NCBI RefSeq assembly: GCF_900177685.1
Contig: NZ_FXAY01000002.1
Coordinates: 124,001 to 188,000, forward strand
Direction: 5' to 3'
From: Agreia pratensis
Lineage (GTDB): Bacteria > Actinomycetota > Actinomycetes > Actinomycetales > Microbacteriaceae
DNA: 64,000 nucleotides
Shown here: one piece after another, positions 1 through 8,424 of the stretch
Position numbering within the stretch: the first letter of the stretch is position 1
How the letters are laid out: every line of letters starts with the position of its first letter
Position numbers and translations under genes: made by a program
Notes under the pieces: generated by a model
What the model was told of the DNA's origin: nothing
Database searches by the model: none
What the model saw: the letters and a program-made list of their open reading frames with translations, nothing else

Positions 1-2
1 AC

Positions 3-815
3 TCGGCCAGCGACGAACCACACAACACGACCAGGGTGACGATGGATGCCGCATCTCCTTCGCCCGAGATTCTCGGCCTCATCGGGAGGCTGACTGCAGA
101 GCCGGGCGTCGCATCCGTCTTCTTCACCGGTGTGCAGCCGACCGACGGGCAGCAGTTTGGAGCGGACGGGTCAGGATGGCGGCCCGCCCTGTCGGTCGGC
201 GTCAACGACGAGCAGACTCAGGCGACGGTGGCCTCGGAGCTGGAGGCGTTTGCAGATCCGCAGGCTCTCGACGCCGCGATGCCCCGGTCATCCTTCGACG
301 TCACGGTGTATCCCGAAGACATGTCACGCGTAAATGTCGACGGCTTCGTGGGGCTGCCTGCCGGGTCGCCGGCTCCCGACGATGCGCGCAAGCCAACGCC
401 TTCGCCCGCTCCGGCGCCACCGCCCCCTCCTCCCGCACCAGAGACGCCCGACGAGCAGGCCGCGCGGGTGGCGAACGACCAGGTCGCCATCGCCCAGTTA
501 TTGGATGCCGCGGGCGACATCGCCGGAATCCGCGGCACCCCGACGATCCAGACGGTCGCATGCCAGGCCGAGGGGATCGATTCGGGCCTGCGGGTGGAGG
601 GGTCGGTCGTGATTCCGGTCTTCGAGGTCGCGAAAACCGCCGACGCGGCCTACGCCGCCATCACGGACTCATGGAAGGCCGCGGGGATGTCGCCGGCGGG
701 CGGTGCGATGGGCCGACTTGCTTTCGGCACTGCATCGACGACCGCGCCAGTGCAACAGACGACCATTCGCGGCACGGCCGACGGGCTGAGCATCACGGCA
801 CAGGGGCGGTGCTGA
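3..815 (+). CDS. Secreted or surface protein of unknown function, 5' end outside window
   Basis: The frame is open from base 3 to the stop at 815, so the gene most likely begins before the window; GTG at 36 and ATG at 42 are possible starts but lack a convincing ribosome site. The visible protein has an N-terminal segment, a stretch ending in FVGLPAGSPAPDD, a proline-rich linker (PSPAPAPPPPPPAPETPDE) and a C-terminal domain of about 120 residues with one Cys pair. The first part resembles the lipoprotein at 23635-24669: both carry an EPGVxSV or APGVxSV segment and a C-terminal VGLPxGSxxPDD motif. That relative has a lipoprotein signal, which supports the idea that the missing 5' part here encodes an export signal. 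No known family was recognised and no function is proposed. Confidence 0.6.
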   Translation, partial: SASDEPHNTTRVTMDAASPSPEILGLIGRLTAEPGVASVFFTGVQPTDGQQFGADGSGWRPALSVGVNDEQTQATVASELEAFADPQALDAAMPRSSFDVTVYPEDMSRVNVDGFVGLPAGSPAPDDARKPTPSPAPAPPPPPPAPETPDEQAARVANDQVAIAQLLDAAGDIAGIRGTPTIQTVACQAEGIDSGLRVEGSVVIPVFEVAKTADAAYAAITDSWKAAGMSPAGGAMGRLAFGTASTTAPVQQTTIRGTADGLSITAQGRC

Positions 816-831
816 GTGCACAGTGGTCGGT

Positions 832-930
832 GATCTCGATACGCGTCGGCCGCGGGCGGCCTTCGGCTACTCGATCAGCGCCTAGCGTCGGGCGGCCTTT
901 AGCTACTCGATCAGCGCGCTGGGCGCCTAG
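832..930. repeat. Intergenic repeat, CTCGATACG / CTACTCGATCAGCG family, two tandem units
   Basis: Between two convergent genes, the string GGCTACTCGATCAGCGC (around 865-882) is repeated as AGCTACTCGATCAGCGC (around 901-917), each preceded by a GGGCGGCCTT block. The first unit also contains CTCGATACGCG. Related copies lie at 26462-26550, 58881-58976 and 60258-60357. The last bases overlap the stop codon of the DUF3592 gene. A role as a bidirectional terminator is inferred. Confidence 0.6.
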
Positions 931-1643
931 TGGCGCATCTGCCGTTCGCGCGCCAGCTCCACCACGATGCCTCGCACATCGCCCGGATTGGCCGCGTCGT
1001 ACCAGAGGCGTGTCTCTTGGCCGTCGACCACGGGGTCGCTCTGCTCGATCACCATGGTCTTCTGCACCCAGCGTTGGGTCCCCTGCCGGTCGACGAAGGT
1101 GAAGGTGACGGTCGTCAGAATGCGTGGGCTCTCGCGAAAGAAGTCGTAGCCCTTGTTGCTGACGGTGGCGGCGGTGAGGGTTCCGGTGCGCATCGTGCGT
1201 TCGTCGCGTGAGCTCTGTCGCCGTCGACTGATCGCCGCGACCAGGCCGAGCACGAGAAAGAGCACCCCGAGTGCGAGAAGCGCAGCGGCGATCATCGCTG
1301 CCAGTGGGGGAGAGCCACTCGGCTGCGCGACGATGAGCAGACCGGTTCCGCCGCCGATGAACCACGCTGCGAGACCGTAGCCGATGCCGACGTCAGCTCT
1401 CTTCATTACCGTCCACGACCATCCGATCGACCCGAGGATGGTGATCATCAGCCCGACAATCGCGCCGACGATCGACTGCCACGGCGGTTCGCCCATGCCG
1501 TCGAACAGTCCGAAGCCGCCCCATCCGTAGCCGAGACCGAAGCCGCCGCCCAGCAGAACGATGAGCAGAAAGATGACCCGGCCGAGGCTGGGGCGTCGCG
1601 GCGTGCGTTGAATTCGGGCGAGTGAAGGATCGACGGTGCTCAT
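927..1643 (-). CDS. DUF3592-type membrane protein
   Basis: A 238-residue integral membrane protein. ATG at 1643 is chosen over an upstream ATG because AGGAGG sits four bases before it. About four hydrophobic segments (roughly residues 22-42, 57-77, 86-106 and 112-134) are followed by a soluble C-terminal region of about 90 residues, with GTLTAATVSNKGYDF and VTFTFVDRQG, and an end rich in charged residues. That arrangement, with a beta-rich tail that typically holds V-x-Y/F-x-V-x-G motifs, fits the DUF3592 family, whose function is unknown. It stands alone: a convergent gene on one side, a divergent secreted hydrolase on the other. Confidence 0.65.
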   Translation of the reverse strand: MSTVDPSLARIQRTPRRPSLGRVIFLLIVLLGGGFGLGYGWGGFGLFDGMGEPPWQSIVGAIVGLMITILGSIGWSWTVMKRADVGIGYGLAAWFIGGGTGLLIVAQPSGSPPLAAMIAAALLALGVLFLVLGLVAAISRRRQSSRDERTMRTGTLTAATVSNKGYDFFRESPRILTTVTFTFVDRQGTQRWVQKTMVIEQSDPVVDGQETRLWYDAANPGDVRGIVVELARERQMRH

Positions 1644-1670
1644 GGGGCCTCCTGCTGCCACATTATCGCG

Positions 1671-1720
1671 CTGCAATTCAGGATCAATCGTGGTCTGAGT
1701 GCCTTTTCGCGCTCGGTGCC
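1671..1720 (+). repeat. Dispersed intergenic element, copy A (TTCAGGA-N20-TTTTCGC)
   Basis: CTGCAATTCAGGA runs from 1671 to 1683, then exactly 20 bases, then TTTTCGC at 1704-1710 followed by GCTCGG. Further copies with the same 20-base spacing are at 9955-9994, 21961-22000 and (minus strand) 27637-27670, with a weaker one at 19342-19376. All are intergenic. This copy lies between two divergent genes. Function unknown. Confidence 0.6.
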
Positions 1721-1921
1721 CCGGTCGAGCCTGAGTTGGAGCGCAGGCCTACGCCGAGGTGTGCAGGTAGACCCGACGGGGTGGCTGTTTACCAACCTGA
1801 AAGTCCGGCGTGATGCGCCAACCTCACGGTGCCAATTTTAGTTAGACGATCGTATGATCAACCGTCGCGCCACCGGGGCGCTTCTCGCGACCCTCGTGCG
1901 AGGGTAAAGAAGGAGATCAAC

Positions 1922-2923
1922 GTGAACAGTTCCATCAAACGTTCGGGGGTAGCCGCGGTGCTGCTTCTCGCTGCCTCTATGGCGGTGGTTCCCGCGGCCG
2001 GCGCGACGGCCGCGACCACCGATTCCCATGCAACGGTGAACTACGTCGCCCTCGGTGACTCGTACGCCGCAGGCCAGGGATTGGCGACGCCGACCGGGCA
2101 GCCGGCCGCTGGCTGCAACCAGACCGCTGAGGACTACCCGCACCAGCTGGCCGCCAAGCTGGGCTACAACCTCACCGACATGACGTGCTCCGGCGCAGTC
2201 ACAGAGAACATCAGCAAGAACCCGCAGTCCGTTACGGATGCATCCGGTGCGGCGACGTCCATCCCGGTTCAGGCATCCGCCCTCAACGCCAGCACGAACA
2301 TCGTGACCGTGACCATCGGCGGCAACGACGCGGGCTTCGCCCCGGTGATCCGGTCGTGCGTCGCCACGTCGGCAGACGGGCCGGTCGCCGGAAGCAACCA
2401 AGACTTCAAAGACCCGAACTGCACAGAGCAGTACATGAAGAAGGGCGTCGACACACTATCGAAGAACATCGCCGACAAGGTGGCGCGACACCTCGAGTCG
2501 ACGTTCAAGACCATCAAGAAGGCGGCCCCGAACGCTCAGATCTTCGTGGTCGGCTACCCGTCGTTGTTCCCGGATGCCGCCAGCACCCCTGCAGCGGGCT
2601 GCTATACCGACCTGGGAACAGAGCCCTCCTCTGTCTCGTTCACCGCGACCGATGTCGCATACCTGCACTCCGTTGAGGTGCAGCTGAACCAGACGATTGC
2701 CGAGCAGGCAGCTGACGCGGGTGTGACGTTCGTCGACAACCTGCCCGCGAGTGTCTCGCACAGCATGTGCCCGCAGGGACCGAGCTCGTACATCAACGGC
2801 ATCGCGTTCAACAGCGCTGATACGGGCCCCCTGGTGAACCCGGCGTCGCTGCACCCCAACCTCGTGGGAGCGACCTTCCTGGCGACGCAGACGTACGACG
2901 CGATCACCGCAGCCGGGTACTAA
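1922..2923 (+). CDS. Secreted SGNH/GDSL hydrolase (esterase or lipase)
   Basis: GTG at 1922 is taken as the start because AAGGAG precedes it closely; the protein is 333 residues. Residues 1-30 form a signal peptide (VAAVLLLAASMAVVPAAGA). The mature part starts with YVALGDSYAAGQG, the SGNH block I motif, with Ser47 as nucleophile. VTIGGNDAGF supplies the Gly and Asn oxyanion blocks, and SLHPN near the end (His311) the catalytic histidine. Several Cys residues suggest disulfides, as in actinobacterial secreted esterases of the Streptomyces scabies type. The likely role is hydrolysis of ester bonds in extracellular lipids or polymer acyl groups; the substrate cannot be read from sequence. It stands alone and is followed by a strong hairpin. 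Confidence 0.85.
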   Translation: MNSSIKRSGVAAVLLLAASMAVVPAAGATAATTDSHATVNYVALGDSYAAGQGLATPTGQPAAGCNQTAEDYPHQLAAKLGYNLTDMTCSGAVTENISKNPQSVTDASGAATSIPVQASALNASTNIVTVTIGGNDAGFAPVIRSCVATSADGPVAGSNQDFKDPNCTEQYMKKGVDTLSKNIADKVARHLESTFKTIKKAAPNAQIFVVGYPSLFPDAASTPAAGCYTDLGTEPSSVSFTATDVAYLHSVEVQLNQTIAEQAADAGVTFVDNLPASVSHSMCPQGPSSYINGIAFNSADTGPLVNPASLHPNLVGATFLATQTYDAITAAGY

Positions 2924-2927
2924 GAAC

Positions 2928-2976
2928 CCGCCATCGTCGGGGCTCGGATGGGATCTCCGACCCCCGACGATGGCGG
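2928..2976 (+). terminator. Stem-loop terminator after the SGNH hydrolase gene
   Basis: A perfect 15-bp inverted repeat (arms 2928-2942 and 2962-2976, CCGCCATCGTCGGGG and its complement) surrounds a 19-base loop that can itself pair TCGG with CCGA. There is no U tract, which is usual for actinobacterial stem-loop terminators. It starts five bases after the stop codon. Confidence 0.75.
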
Positions 2977-2985
2977 CCCCGCCGC

Positions 2986-2991
2986 TATGGT
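2986..2991 (+). promoter_or_regulatory. -10 hexamer TATGGT, leaderless start
   Basis: TATGGT ends six bases before the GTG at 2998, which would place transcription initiation at or next to the start codon. No ribosome site is present. The same layout recurs at many genes in this window. Confidence 0.5.
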
Positions 2992-2997
2992 GAATGC

Positions 2998-3645
2998 GTG
3001 ACACGTCCTCTCTGGCTGACGACCGTTCTCGTACTCGCGTTGGCGACGCTGACCGGATGCTCCGCGGGAGTCGGCAACGCTCCCTCGGCTACTGGTGAGC
3101 CCAGCAAGACACCTGCGGCGAGCGCTTCACCCTCGGCAACTGATGATCCGGAGGCATCCGGCGCCCAAACCGGAGGCCGCGCCGCCGCGCTGCCGAGAAA
3201 CTGCGAGTCGATCTACAGCCCGGCATACCTCGACAAGCTCGGATCGACACCGGGCATCGCCCTCAACCCTGAGTGGACGGCCACCCCGGGGCAAGCCACC
3301 TTGGGCTCTACCGAGCCGGCTCTGATCGATTTGCTCAAGACCAAAGAGCGGCTGGACTGCTTCTGGGTGTCGCCGGGCGGCGGCAGCGGTAGCGGGCTGG
3401 CCACATCCATCAGCCTCACCGATGGCGACGAGGAATCAGTTCTGCTCTCGGACATGACGGCAGCCGGATTCACTTGCTCCCCGCAGCGCGCAGGCATTCG
3501 CTGCGAGATCGACCGCACCGATGATTATGCGTCGTGGGGAGAGACGCACTTCATCGGGGGAGGCCTGTGGATCGCCACGTCGTACGTCGAATTCGCGCCA
3601 GTCGGCTACACAGACGACATCGTGGCCACGCTCTTTCCCTCCTGA
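2998..3645 (+). CDS. Lipoprotein of unknown function
   Basis: A 215-residue protein starting with GTG. Residues 1-21 are a lipoprotein signal (hydrophobic core LTTVLVLALA, lipobox LTGC with Cys21), followed by a Ser/Thr/Pro/Ala-rich tether to about residue 60. The globular part has four more Cys (in NCESIY, LDCFW, FTCSPQ and IRCEI), probably two disulfides, consistent with a folded domain outside the membrane. No family was recognised. It is preceded by the terminator of the SGNH gene and a leaderless-type -10 box, so it is likely its own transcription unit. Confidence 0.7.
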   Translation: MTRPLWLTTVLVLALATLTGCSAGVGNAPSATGEPSKTPAASASPSATDDPEASGAQTGGRAAALPRNCESIYSPAYLDKLGSTPGIALNPEWTATPGQATLGSTEPALIDLLKTKERLDCFWVSPGGGSGSGLATSISLTDGDEESVLLSDMTAAGFTCSPQRAGIRCEIDRTDDYASWGETHFIGGGLWIATSYVEFAPVGYTDDIVATLFPS

Positions 3646-3671
3646 GCGGCTGACTGACGGAGCAGCCGCCC

Positions 3672-4748
3672 CTAGGCCGAATCGCGCTGCACGAGCTCGA
3701 TCGGGATCCACGTCTCGCGCTCGACCGCTTCGCCCGCGATCAGCTGCAGCAGCGCCTTCACCATCTCCGCGCCCTTCTCTGACGTGTGCAGGTCGACCGT
3801 CGTGAGCTGCGGCTTCGTGTCGGTCGAGAAGGAGTTGTTGTCGATCGTGCTGATGGCAACGTCGCCCGGTACAGAGAGTCCGTGCTCCCGCAGAACAGAC
3901 AGGGCACCCGACGCCATCTGGGCCGAGGCGACGAAGAGGCCGTCGAACGGAAGTCCGCGGGCGAGCAAGCGCTCGACTGCTGCCGCTCCGCTGGCCGGGG
4001 TGTAGTCGCCCTCTTCGACCAGTTCGAGAGCAGATTCGGAGGCGGAGCCTGACGCGAGCCCCGCCGCCTCGAGCGTGGAACGCCACCCCGCCAAGCGGTC
4101 CCGCGCGGCCGTCGCAGCGAGAGGCCCAGTGATCGTCGCTATGCGCGTGCGCCCGCGATCAACCAGGTGCTGCGTCGCAATCGCCGCTGCCGCGACGTTG
4201 TCGACATCGACCGTGTGCGCCTCGAACTCGAGGTCGTCGACGGGTCGCACTCCGAAGACCACAGGCAGTGAGCGCGACAGCTCGAGGTAGGTGGCCGACG
4301 AGCTGTGGTGCGACAGCAGCAGGGCTCCGTCGACACTTCCACTCTGCAGAAAGCGGTGCGTCTTCTCGGCGTCTGCCTCGCTCTCGATGAGCAGCGTGAG
4401 CGTGTAGTCGGTCGTCGACGCATACATGGCCGCGCCCTGAATCACCTCGGCGAAGTAGGGGTCGGCGAAGAACGCCGCCGTGCGCTCCGGAATCACCATC
4501 GCGATCATCTGGGTGCGGCGACGCACGAGGTTGCGGGCGGCGCGGTTGGGCACGTAGTGCAGCTGCGCGATCGCCGCGTTCACCCGCGTGATCGCTTGCT
4601 CTGTGACCCGGGGTGATCCGTTGATCACGCGCGACGCCGTCGACTTCGAGACGCCCGCCAGAGCGGCCACCGCCTCGAGGGTCGCGACCGCAGGAGCGGT
4701 CGACACCTCACGCACAGCACGCTCAACGCGGGGGATGTCGGTCGTCAC
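3672..4748 (-). CDS. LacI-family repressor of the beta-glucoside operon
   Basis: A 358-residue protein (GTG start). Residues 22-45 form the LacI-type helix-turn-helix with hinge (TLEAVAALAGVSKSTASRVI), followed by a periplasmic-binding-protein-like effector domain. It is the last gene of a minus-strand group: binding protein, two permeases and GH1 beta-glucosidase lie upstream. LacI proteins in such loci bind CG-centred palindromes; candidates lie before the binding-protein gene (9755-9867). The likely inducer is a beta-glucoside or a derivative of it; this is inference from context. A 103-base gap separates it from the glucosidase gene, so it may also have its own promoter. Confidence 0.88.
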   Translation of the reverse strand: MTTDIPRVERAVREVSTAPAVATLEAVAALAGVSKSTASRVINGSPRVTEQAITRVNAAIAQLHYVPNRAARNLVRRRTQMIAMVIPERTAAFFADPYFAEVIQGAAMYASTTDYTLTLLIESEADAEKTHRFLQSGSVDGALLLSHHSSSATYLELSRSLPVVFGVRPVDDLEFEAHTVDVDNVAAAAIATQHLVDRGRTRIATITGPLAATAARDRLAGWRSTLEAAGLASGSASESALELVEEGDYTPASGAAAVERLLARGLPFDGLFVASAQMASGALSVLREHGLSVPGDVAISTIDNNSFSTDTKPQLTTVDLHTSEKGAEMVKALLQLIAGEAVERETWIPIELVQRDSA

Positions 4749-4851
4749 GTGGGTGCCCTGCGATCTGTCTGGCGAAACAAGAATAAGAAGCGCGAACGCC
4801 CGCGCCTTGCATCACTTTATTGGCTTTTCGTCAGTTTCAAACGAGGGCTGC

Positions 4852-6339
4852 TTATTCGGGAATCGTGTGCGAACGGATGAGCTTCGACAGCCACCGCCCG
4901 CTGTCTTTCACCGTGCGCTGCTGCGTCGCGTAGTCCACGTGCACGATGCCGAACCTCTTGCTATAGCCATAGCCCCACTCGAAGTTGTCGAGCAGTGACC
5001 ACACGAGATACCCGCGCAGATCGACCCCCCGCGACATCGCCCGATGGGCCGCGGTGAAGTGCCGCCGCAGATAGTCGAGCCGCTCAGCATCATGCACCCG
5101 AGCGCCGTCGACGCCGCCGTTCAAACCGCCGCCGTCGCCACCCACGACCTCATCATCAAAAGCCGCACCGTTCTCGGTGATCATCAGCGGCAGCTCCGGA
5201 AACTGCGAGCTCAGCGACACCAGCAACTCCTCGAGACCGTCCGGGGCGATGTTCCAGCCCATCGCGGTGAACGGCCCATCCTGCGTGAGAAATTCGACAT
5301 CGAGGCTGCCCGGCCAAGGCGACCCACCGACATCCTTGTGCCCGTCGGCGTTCTCGCGCGGCGACGTGCCGTTCCACATGCGCACCCTCGCCGTGGAGTA
5401 GTAGTTGACGCCCAGAAAGTCGAGCGGCTGGTGAATGATCGCGGCGTCTCCCGCGCGCACGAACGACCAGTCGGTGACCTCGGCGGTGTCGGCGATCAGA
5501 TCGGCCGGGTAGCCGCCCGCCAGCATCGGCCCGGTGAACGACCGGTTGGCCAGCGCATCGATACGCCGGATGGCCTGCGGCGAGCTCTCGTCGTCTCCAC
5601 GAAGAACATGGAAGTTCAGCGTGACGGACACCTCGGCGTTCGGCACGACCTCGCGCAGCACCTGCACCGCGAGGCCGTGGGCGAGATTGAGGTGGTGCAT
5701 CGCGGCAAGGGCGTCGGCCCCGGATGCGCGGCCCGGCGCGTGCGCGCCCGAGCCGTAGCCGAGAAACGCGCTGCACCACGGCTCGTTCAGCGTGGTCCAT
5801 ACCTGCACCCGGTCGCCGAGTTCGCTCGCCACGAGACGGGCGTACTCGGCGAAGCGATAGGCAGTCTCGCGGTTCGTCCACCCGCCCGCATCTTCGAGCG
5901 CCTGCGGCAGATCCCAGTGATACAGGGTGGCGATGGGCCGGATGCCGCGGTCGAGCAATCCGTCGACCAGACGACTGTAGAAATCGAGCCCCGCTTCGTT
6001 GGCGGCGCCCGAGCCGAGAGGCTGGATGCGCGGCCACGCGATCGAGAACCGATACGCCTCGAGCCCCAGATCGGCCATGAGATCGAGATCGTCTTCGAGC
6101 CTGTTGTAGTGGTCGTCGGCCACCTCGCCGGTGTCGCCGTTCACGATCGCGCCGGGCTTTGCACTGAACGTGTCCCAGATCGACGTGCCGCGACCATCGG
6201 CGGTGACAGCTCCCTCGATTTGATACGAGGCCGTGGCCGAGCCGATCACGAATGCCGTGTCGAAGACGAGACCGGAATCCCGGTAGTCGGGGTTGCCCTC
6301 GGGGCTCTCTCGGGTATCGGGAAGGATGTCGATGGTCAT
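4852..6339 (-). CDS. Beta-glucosidase, glycoside hydrolase family 1
   Basis: A 495-residue cytoplasmic GH1 enzyme that cleaves beta-glucosides with retention of configuration. It starts with the family pattern ([15 protein letters not shown] at 31-45). The acid/base Glu186 lies in TLNEPW and the nucleophile Glu389 in ITENGAAF. No signal peptide is present, so it acts on sugars brought in by the importer encoded just upstream; the ATG at 6339 follows AAAGG at good spacing and only one base separates it from the permease stop. Cellobiose or short beta-glucosides are the natural guess for the substrate, but beta-galactoside or fucoside activity is also known in GH1 and cannot be excluded. Confidence 0.92.
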   Translation of the reverse strand: MTIDILPDTRESPEGNPDYRDSGLVFDTAFVIGSATASYQIEGAVTADGRGTSIWDTFSAKPGAIVNGDTGEVADDHYNRLEDDLDLMADLGLEAYRFSIAWPRIQPLGSGAANEAGLDFYSRLVDGLLDRGIRPIATLYHWDLPQALEDAGGWTNRETAYRFAEYARLVASELGDRVQVWTTLNEPWCSAFLGYGSGAHAPGRASGADALAAMHHLNLAHGLAVQVLREVVPNAEVSVTLNFHVLRGDDESSPQAIRRIDALANRSFTGPMLAGGYPADLIADTAEVTDWSFVRAGDAAIIHQPLDFLGVNYYSTARVRMWNGTSPRENADGHKDVGGSPWPGSLDVEFLTQDGPFTAMGWNIAPDGLEELLVSLSSQFPELPLMITENGAAFDDEVVGGDGGGLNGGVDGARVHDAERLDYLRRHFTAAHRAMSRGVDLRGYLVWSLLDNFEWGYGYSKRFGIVHVDYATQQRTVKDSGRWLSKLIRSHTIPE

Positions 6340-6340
6340 G

Positions 6341-7252
6341 TCAGCCTTTCACTGCGCCTTGCATGATGCCCGCCACGAGCTGCTTGCCCGCGACGATGAA
6401 GAGAATGAGCAGGGGAATCACGCTGAGCACGGCGCCCGCGAGCACCATCGAGTTGTCGGGTGTCTGCCCGCCGCTGGCGCTGAGTGCGGCGAGCGCGGTC
6501 TGCACGCTCGGATTGCGCGGGCCGAGCACGAGCAGCGGCCACAAGAAGTCGGTCCACGCGGCCATGAACGTGAAGAGTGCGAGCACGGCCATCGCGGGTC
6601 TCGCGGCCGGAACCGCGACGTGCCAGAACGTGCCCCACATGCTCGCGCCATCCATGCGTGCGGCCTCGATGAGCTCATCGGGAATCACGTCGACCAGGTA
6701 CTGCCGCATGAAGAACACACCGAAGGCGGTCACGAGCCCGGGCACGATCACGGCCTGCAGGGTGCCGATCCAGTGCCACTCCGCCATCAGCATAAAGAGG
6801 GGAATGATGCCGAGCTGAGTGGGAATCGCCATGGTCGCGATCACCGCAAGCAGCAGGCCGTTGCTGGCACGAAAGCGCAGCTTGGCGAACGAATAGCCCG
6901 CCAGCGTCGAGAAGAACACCACCGAGACGGTGATGGCGCCCGAGATGATGATGCTGTTCGCCAGCGCCTGCCAGAACGGCACCGTGGCGAAGACCTCGGC
7001 GGCCTTGTCGAGAAAGTTCGGGCCGGGCACGATGGCCGGGGGCACGAGATTGGTATCGGATGACTGGCGGCTGCCGATGACGAACGACCACCAGAGCGGA
7101 AACGCGGAGCCGATGAAGAAGGCGGCGAGCAGCGCATAGCTGAGCATGCCCGGGCGCTCGTAGGCCTTCTTGCGGCGCGACCGGCGCTCGGAGTCGAGAA
7201 GCCGGCGCGTCGCATCCGGATCTGCTTTCGGCGTGGTGATGAGCGCGGTCAT
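6341..7252 (-). CDS. Sugar ABC transporter permease (MalG/LacG type)
   Basis: A 303-residue inner-membrane protein with six predicted transmembrane segments. The EAA loop that docks to the ATPase is visible as [19 protein letters not shown], with downstream Pro. The last transmembrane segment and C-terminal GIMQGAVKG match CUT1 family subunits. Its ATG overlaps the stop of the other permease gene by ATGA, so the two are translationally coupled, as expected for a heterodimeric channel. No ATPase gene is in this locus; such importers usually share an MsiK-type ATPase encoded elsewhere, which is the likely case here. Confidence 0.9.
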   Translation of the reverse strand: MTALITTPKADPDATRRLLDSERRSRRKKAYERPGMLSYALLAAFFIGSAFPLWWSFVIGSRQSSDTNLVPPAIVPGPNFLDKAAEVFATVPFWQALANSIIISGAITVSVVFFSTLAGYSFAKLRFRASNGLLLAVIATMAIPTQLGIIPLFMLMAEWHWIGTLQAVIVPGLVTAFGVFFMRQYLVDVIPDELIEAARMDGASMWGTFWHVAVPAARPAMAVLALFTFMAAWTDFLWPLLVLGPRNPSVQTALAALSASGGQTPDNSMVLAGAVLSVIPLLILFIVAGKQLVAGIMQGAVKG

Positions 7253-8289
7253 GACGCCGCTCCTTTCGCTCGCTGCGCGGCCGCGGGGCCGGATGCGATG
7301 GGCACCGGTTTCGCGTCGGCCGTGCGGATGGCGCGGGTGATGGCGAAGTTGATGAGCCCGGCCAGAATGATGATGAGGAAGAGGATCCAGGCGGTGGCGG
7401 ACGCTCGGCCGAAGTCTCGACGGGGGAAGGCCAGCTCGTAGAGGTAGAGCACGATCGTCTGGAACTGGCGGTCGCTGCCGCCGTTGGTGCGGCCGTCGAA
7501 GAGCTTCGGTTCGGTAAAGATCTGCAGCCCGCCGATGGTCGACGTGATGACCACGAAGATCAGCGTCGGGCGGATCATGGGAACCGTGATCGACCAGAAG
7601 CGACGGATCTTGTTCGCCCCGTCGAGGGCGGCCGATTCATAGACGTCGCGCGGAATCGCCTGCATGGCGGCGAGCAGGATGAGCGCGTTGTAGCCCGTCC
7701 AGCGCCAGTTGACCATGCTCGCGATCGCGAAGTGCGAGGGCAGAACGTCGAAGGCCCAACGGATGGGCTCGAGCCCGAACGCCTCGAGGAGCCCGGCGAC
7801 GGGCCCGTGGTACTGGTTGAAGATCTGCGCGAAGATCACGGCGACGGCGACCGGGGCCACGATGTAGGGCAACAGGATGCTCATGCGCCAGAAGGTCTTG
7901 CCGCGCAGCGCCTGATCGAGCAGGGCCGCAAGACCCGTGGCGATGATGAGCTGCGGAATGGCCGAGAGCAGGAAGATGCTGATCGTGTTGCGGAACGCAT
8001 TCCAGAAGAACGGATCGCTGAGGACCTCGACGTAGTTGTTGAGGCCGACGAAGTCGCCCTGGCCCTTCAGCAGGTGCCAGTCGTAGAGCGAGACGTTCAG
8101 CGTGTACGCGATCGGAAAGATGCCGATGAGCGCGAAGAGGATGAAGAACGGCGCAATATAGAGGTAGGGGGAGACCCTGTAGTCGAAGCGGGCGAGCTTC
8201 TGCTTGAAGGTCAGGTCGGGCTTCGCCGGTTTCGGTGACCTCGGCGGTGTCGACGGGTGTGACGGTTTCGTCAGGGTGGAGCTGGTCAT
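7249..8289 (-). CDS. Sugar ABC transporter permease (MalF/LacF type)
   Basis: A 346-residue permease with a Pro/Lys-rich cytosolic N-terminus of about 35 residues, then six transmembrane segments. The EAA loop reads VYESAALDGANKIRRFWSI, followed by TVPMIRP. It is the partner of the permease at 6341-7252 (four-base overlap) and would import the oligosaccharide captured by the binding protein encoded upstream. The 135-base gap before it holds a long hairpin (8337-8408) that probably lowers permease expression relative to the binding protein. Confidence 0.9.
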   Translation of the reverse strand: MTSSTLTKPSHPSTPPRSPKPAKPDLTFKQKLARFDYRVSPYLYIAPFFILFALIGIFPIAYTLNVSLYDWHLLKGQGDFVGLNNYVEVLSDPFFWNAFRNTISIFLLSAIPQLIIATGLAALLDQALRGKTFWRMSILLPYIVAPVAVAVIFAQIFNQYHGPVAGLLEAFGLEPIRWAFDVLPSHFAIASMVNWRWTGYNALILLAAMQAIPRDVYESAALDGANKIRRFWSITVPMIRPTLIFVVITSTIGGLQIFTEPKLFDGRTNGGSDRQFQTIVLYLYELAFPRRDFGRASATAWILFLIIILAGLINFAITRAIRTADAKPVPIASGPAAAQRAKGAAS

Positions 8290-8336
8290 CTTTGAGCCAA
8301 TCCGAAAGGCGACGCGGGGTGCAGGTGGTAAGGGAA

Positions 8337-8408
8337 GGGGCGGCTCGACAGGCCCGCGACAGATGTGCGGTTCATCCGTCGGTCCTGTCGGTCTCGTCGA
8401 GCCGCCCC
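8337..8408 (-). terminator. Intercistronic stem-loop between binding protein and permease genes
   Basis: A perfect 13-bp inverted repeat (GGGGCGGCTCGAC at 8337-8349 with its complement at 8396-8408) encloses a second short pairing (GACAGG at 8347-8352 with CCTGTC at 8384-8389). It lies just after the stop of the solute-binding protein. Such hairpins in maltose-type operons protect the upstream message and reduce read-through into the permease genes. Confidence 0.65.
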
Positions 8409-8424
8409 GGGTTGAGCGGGGAAG

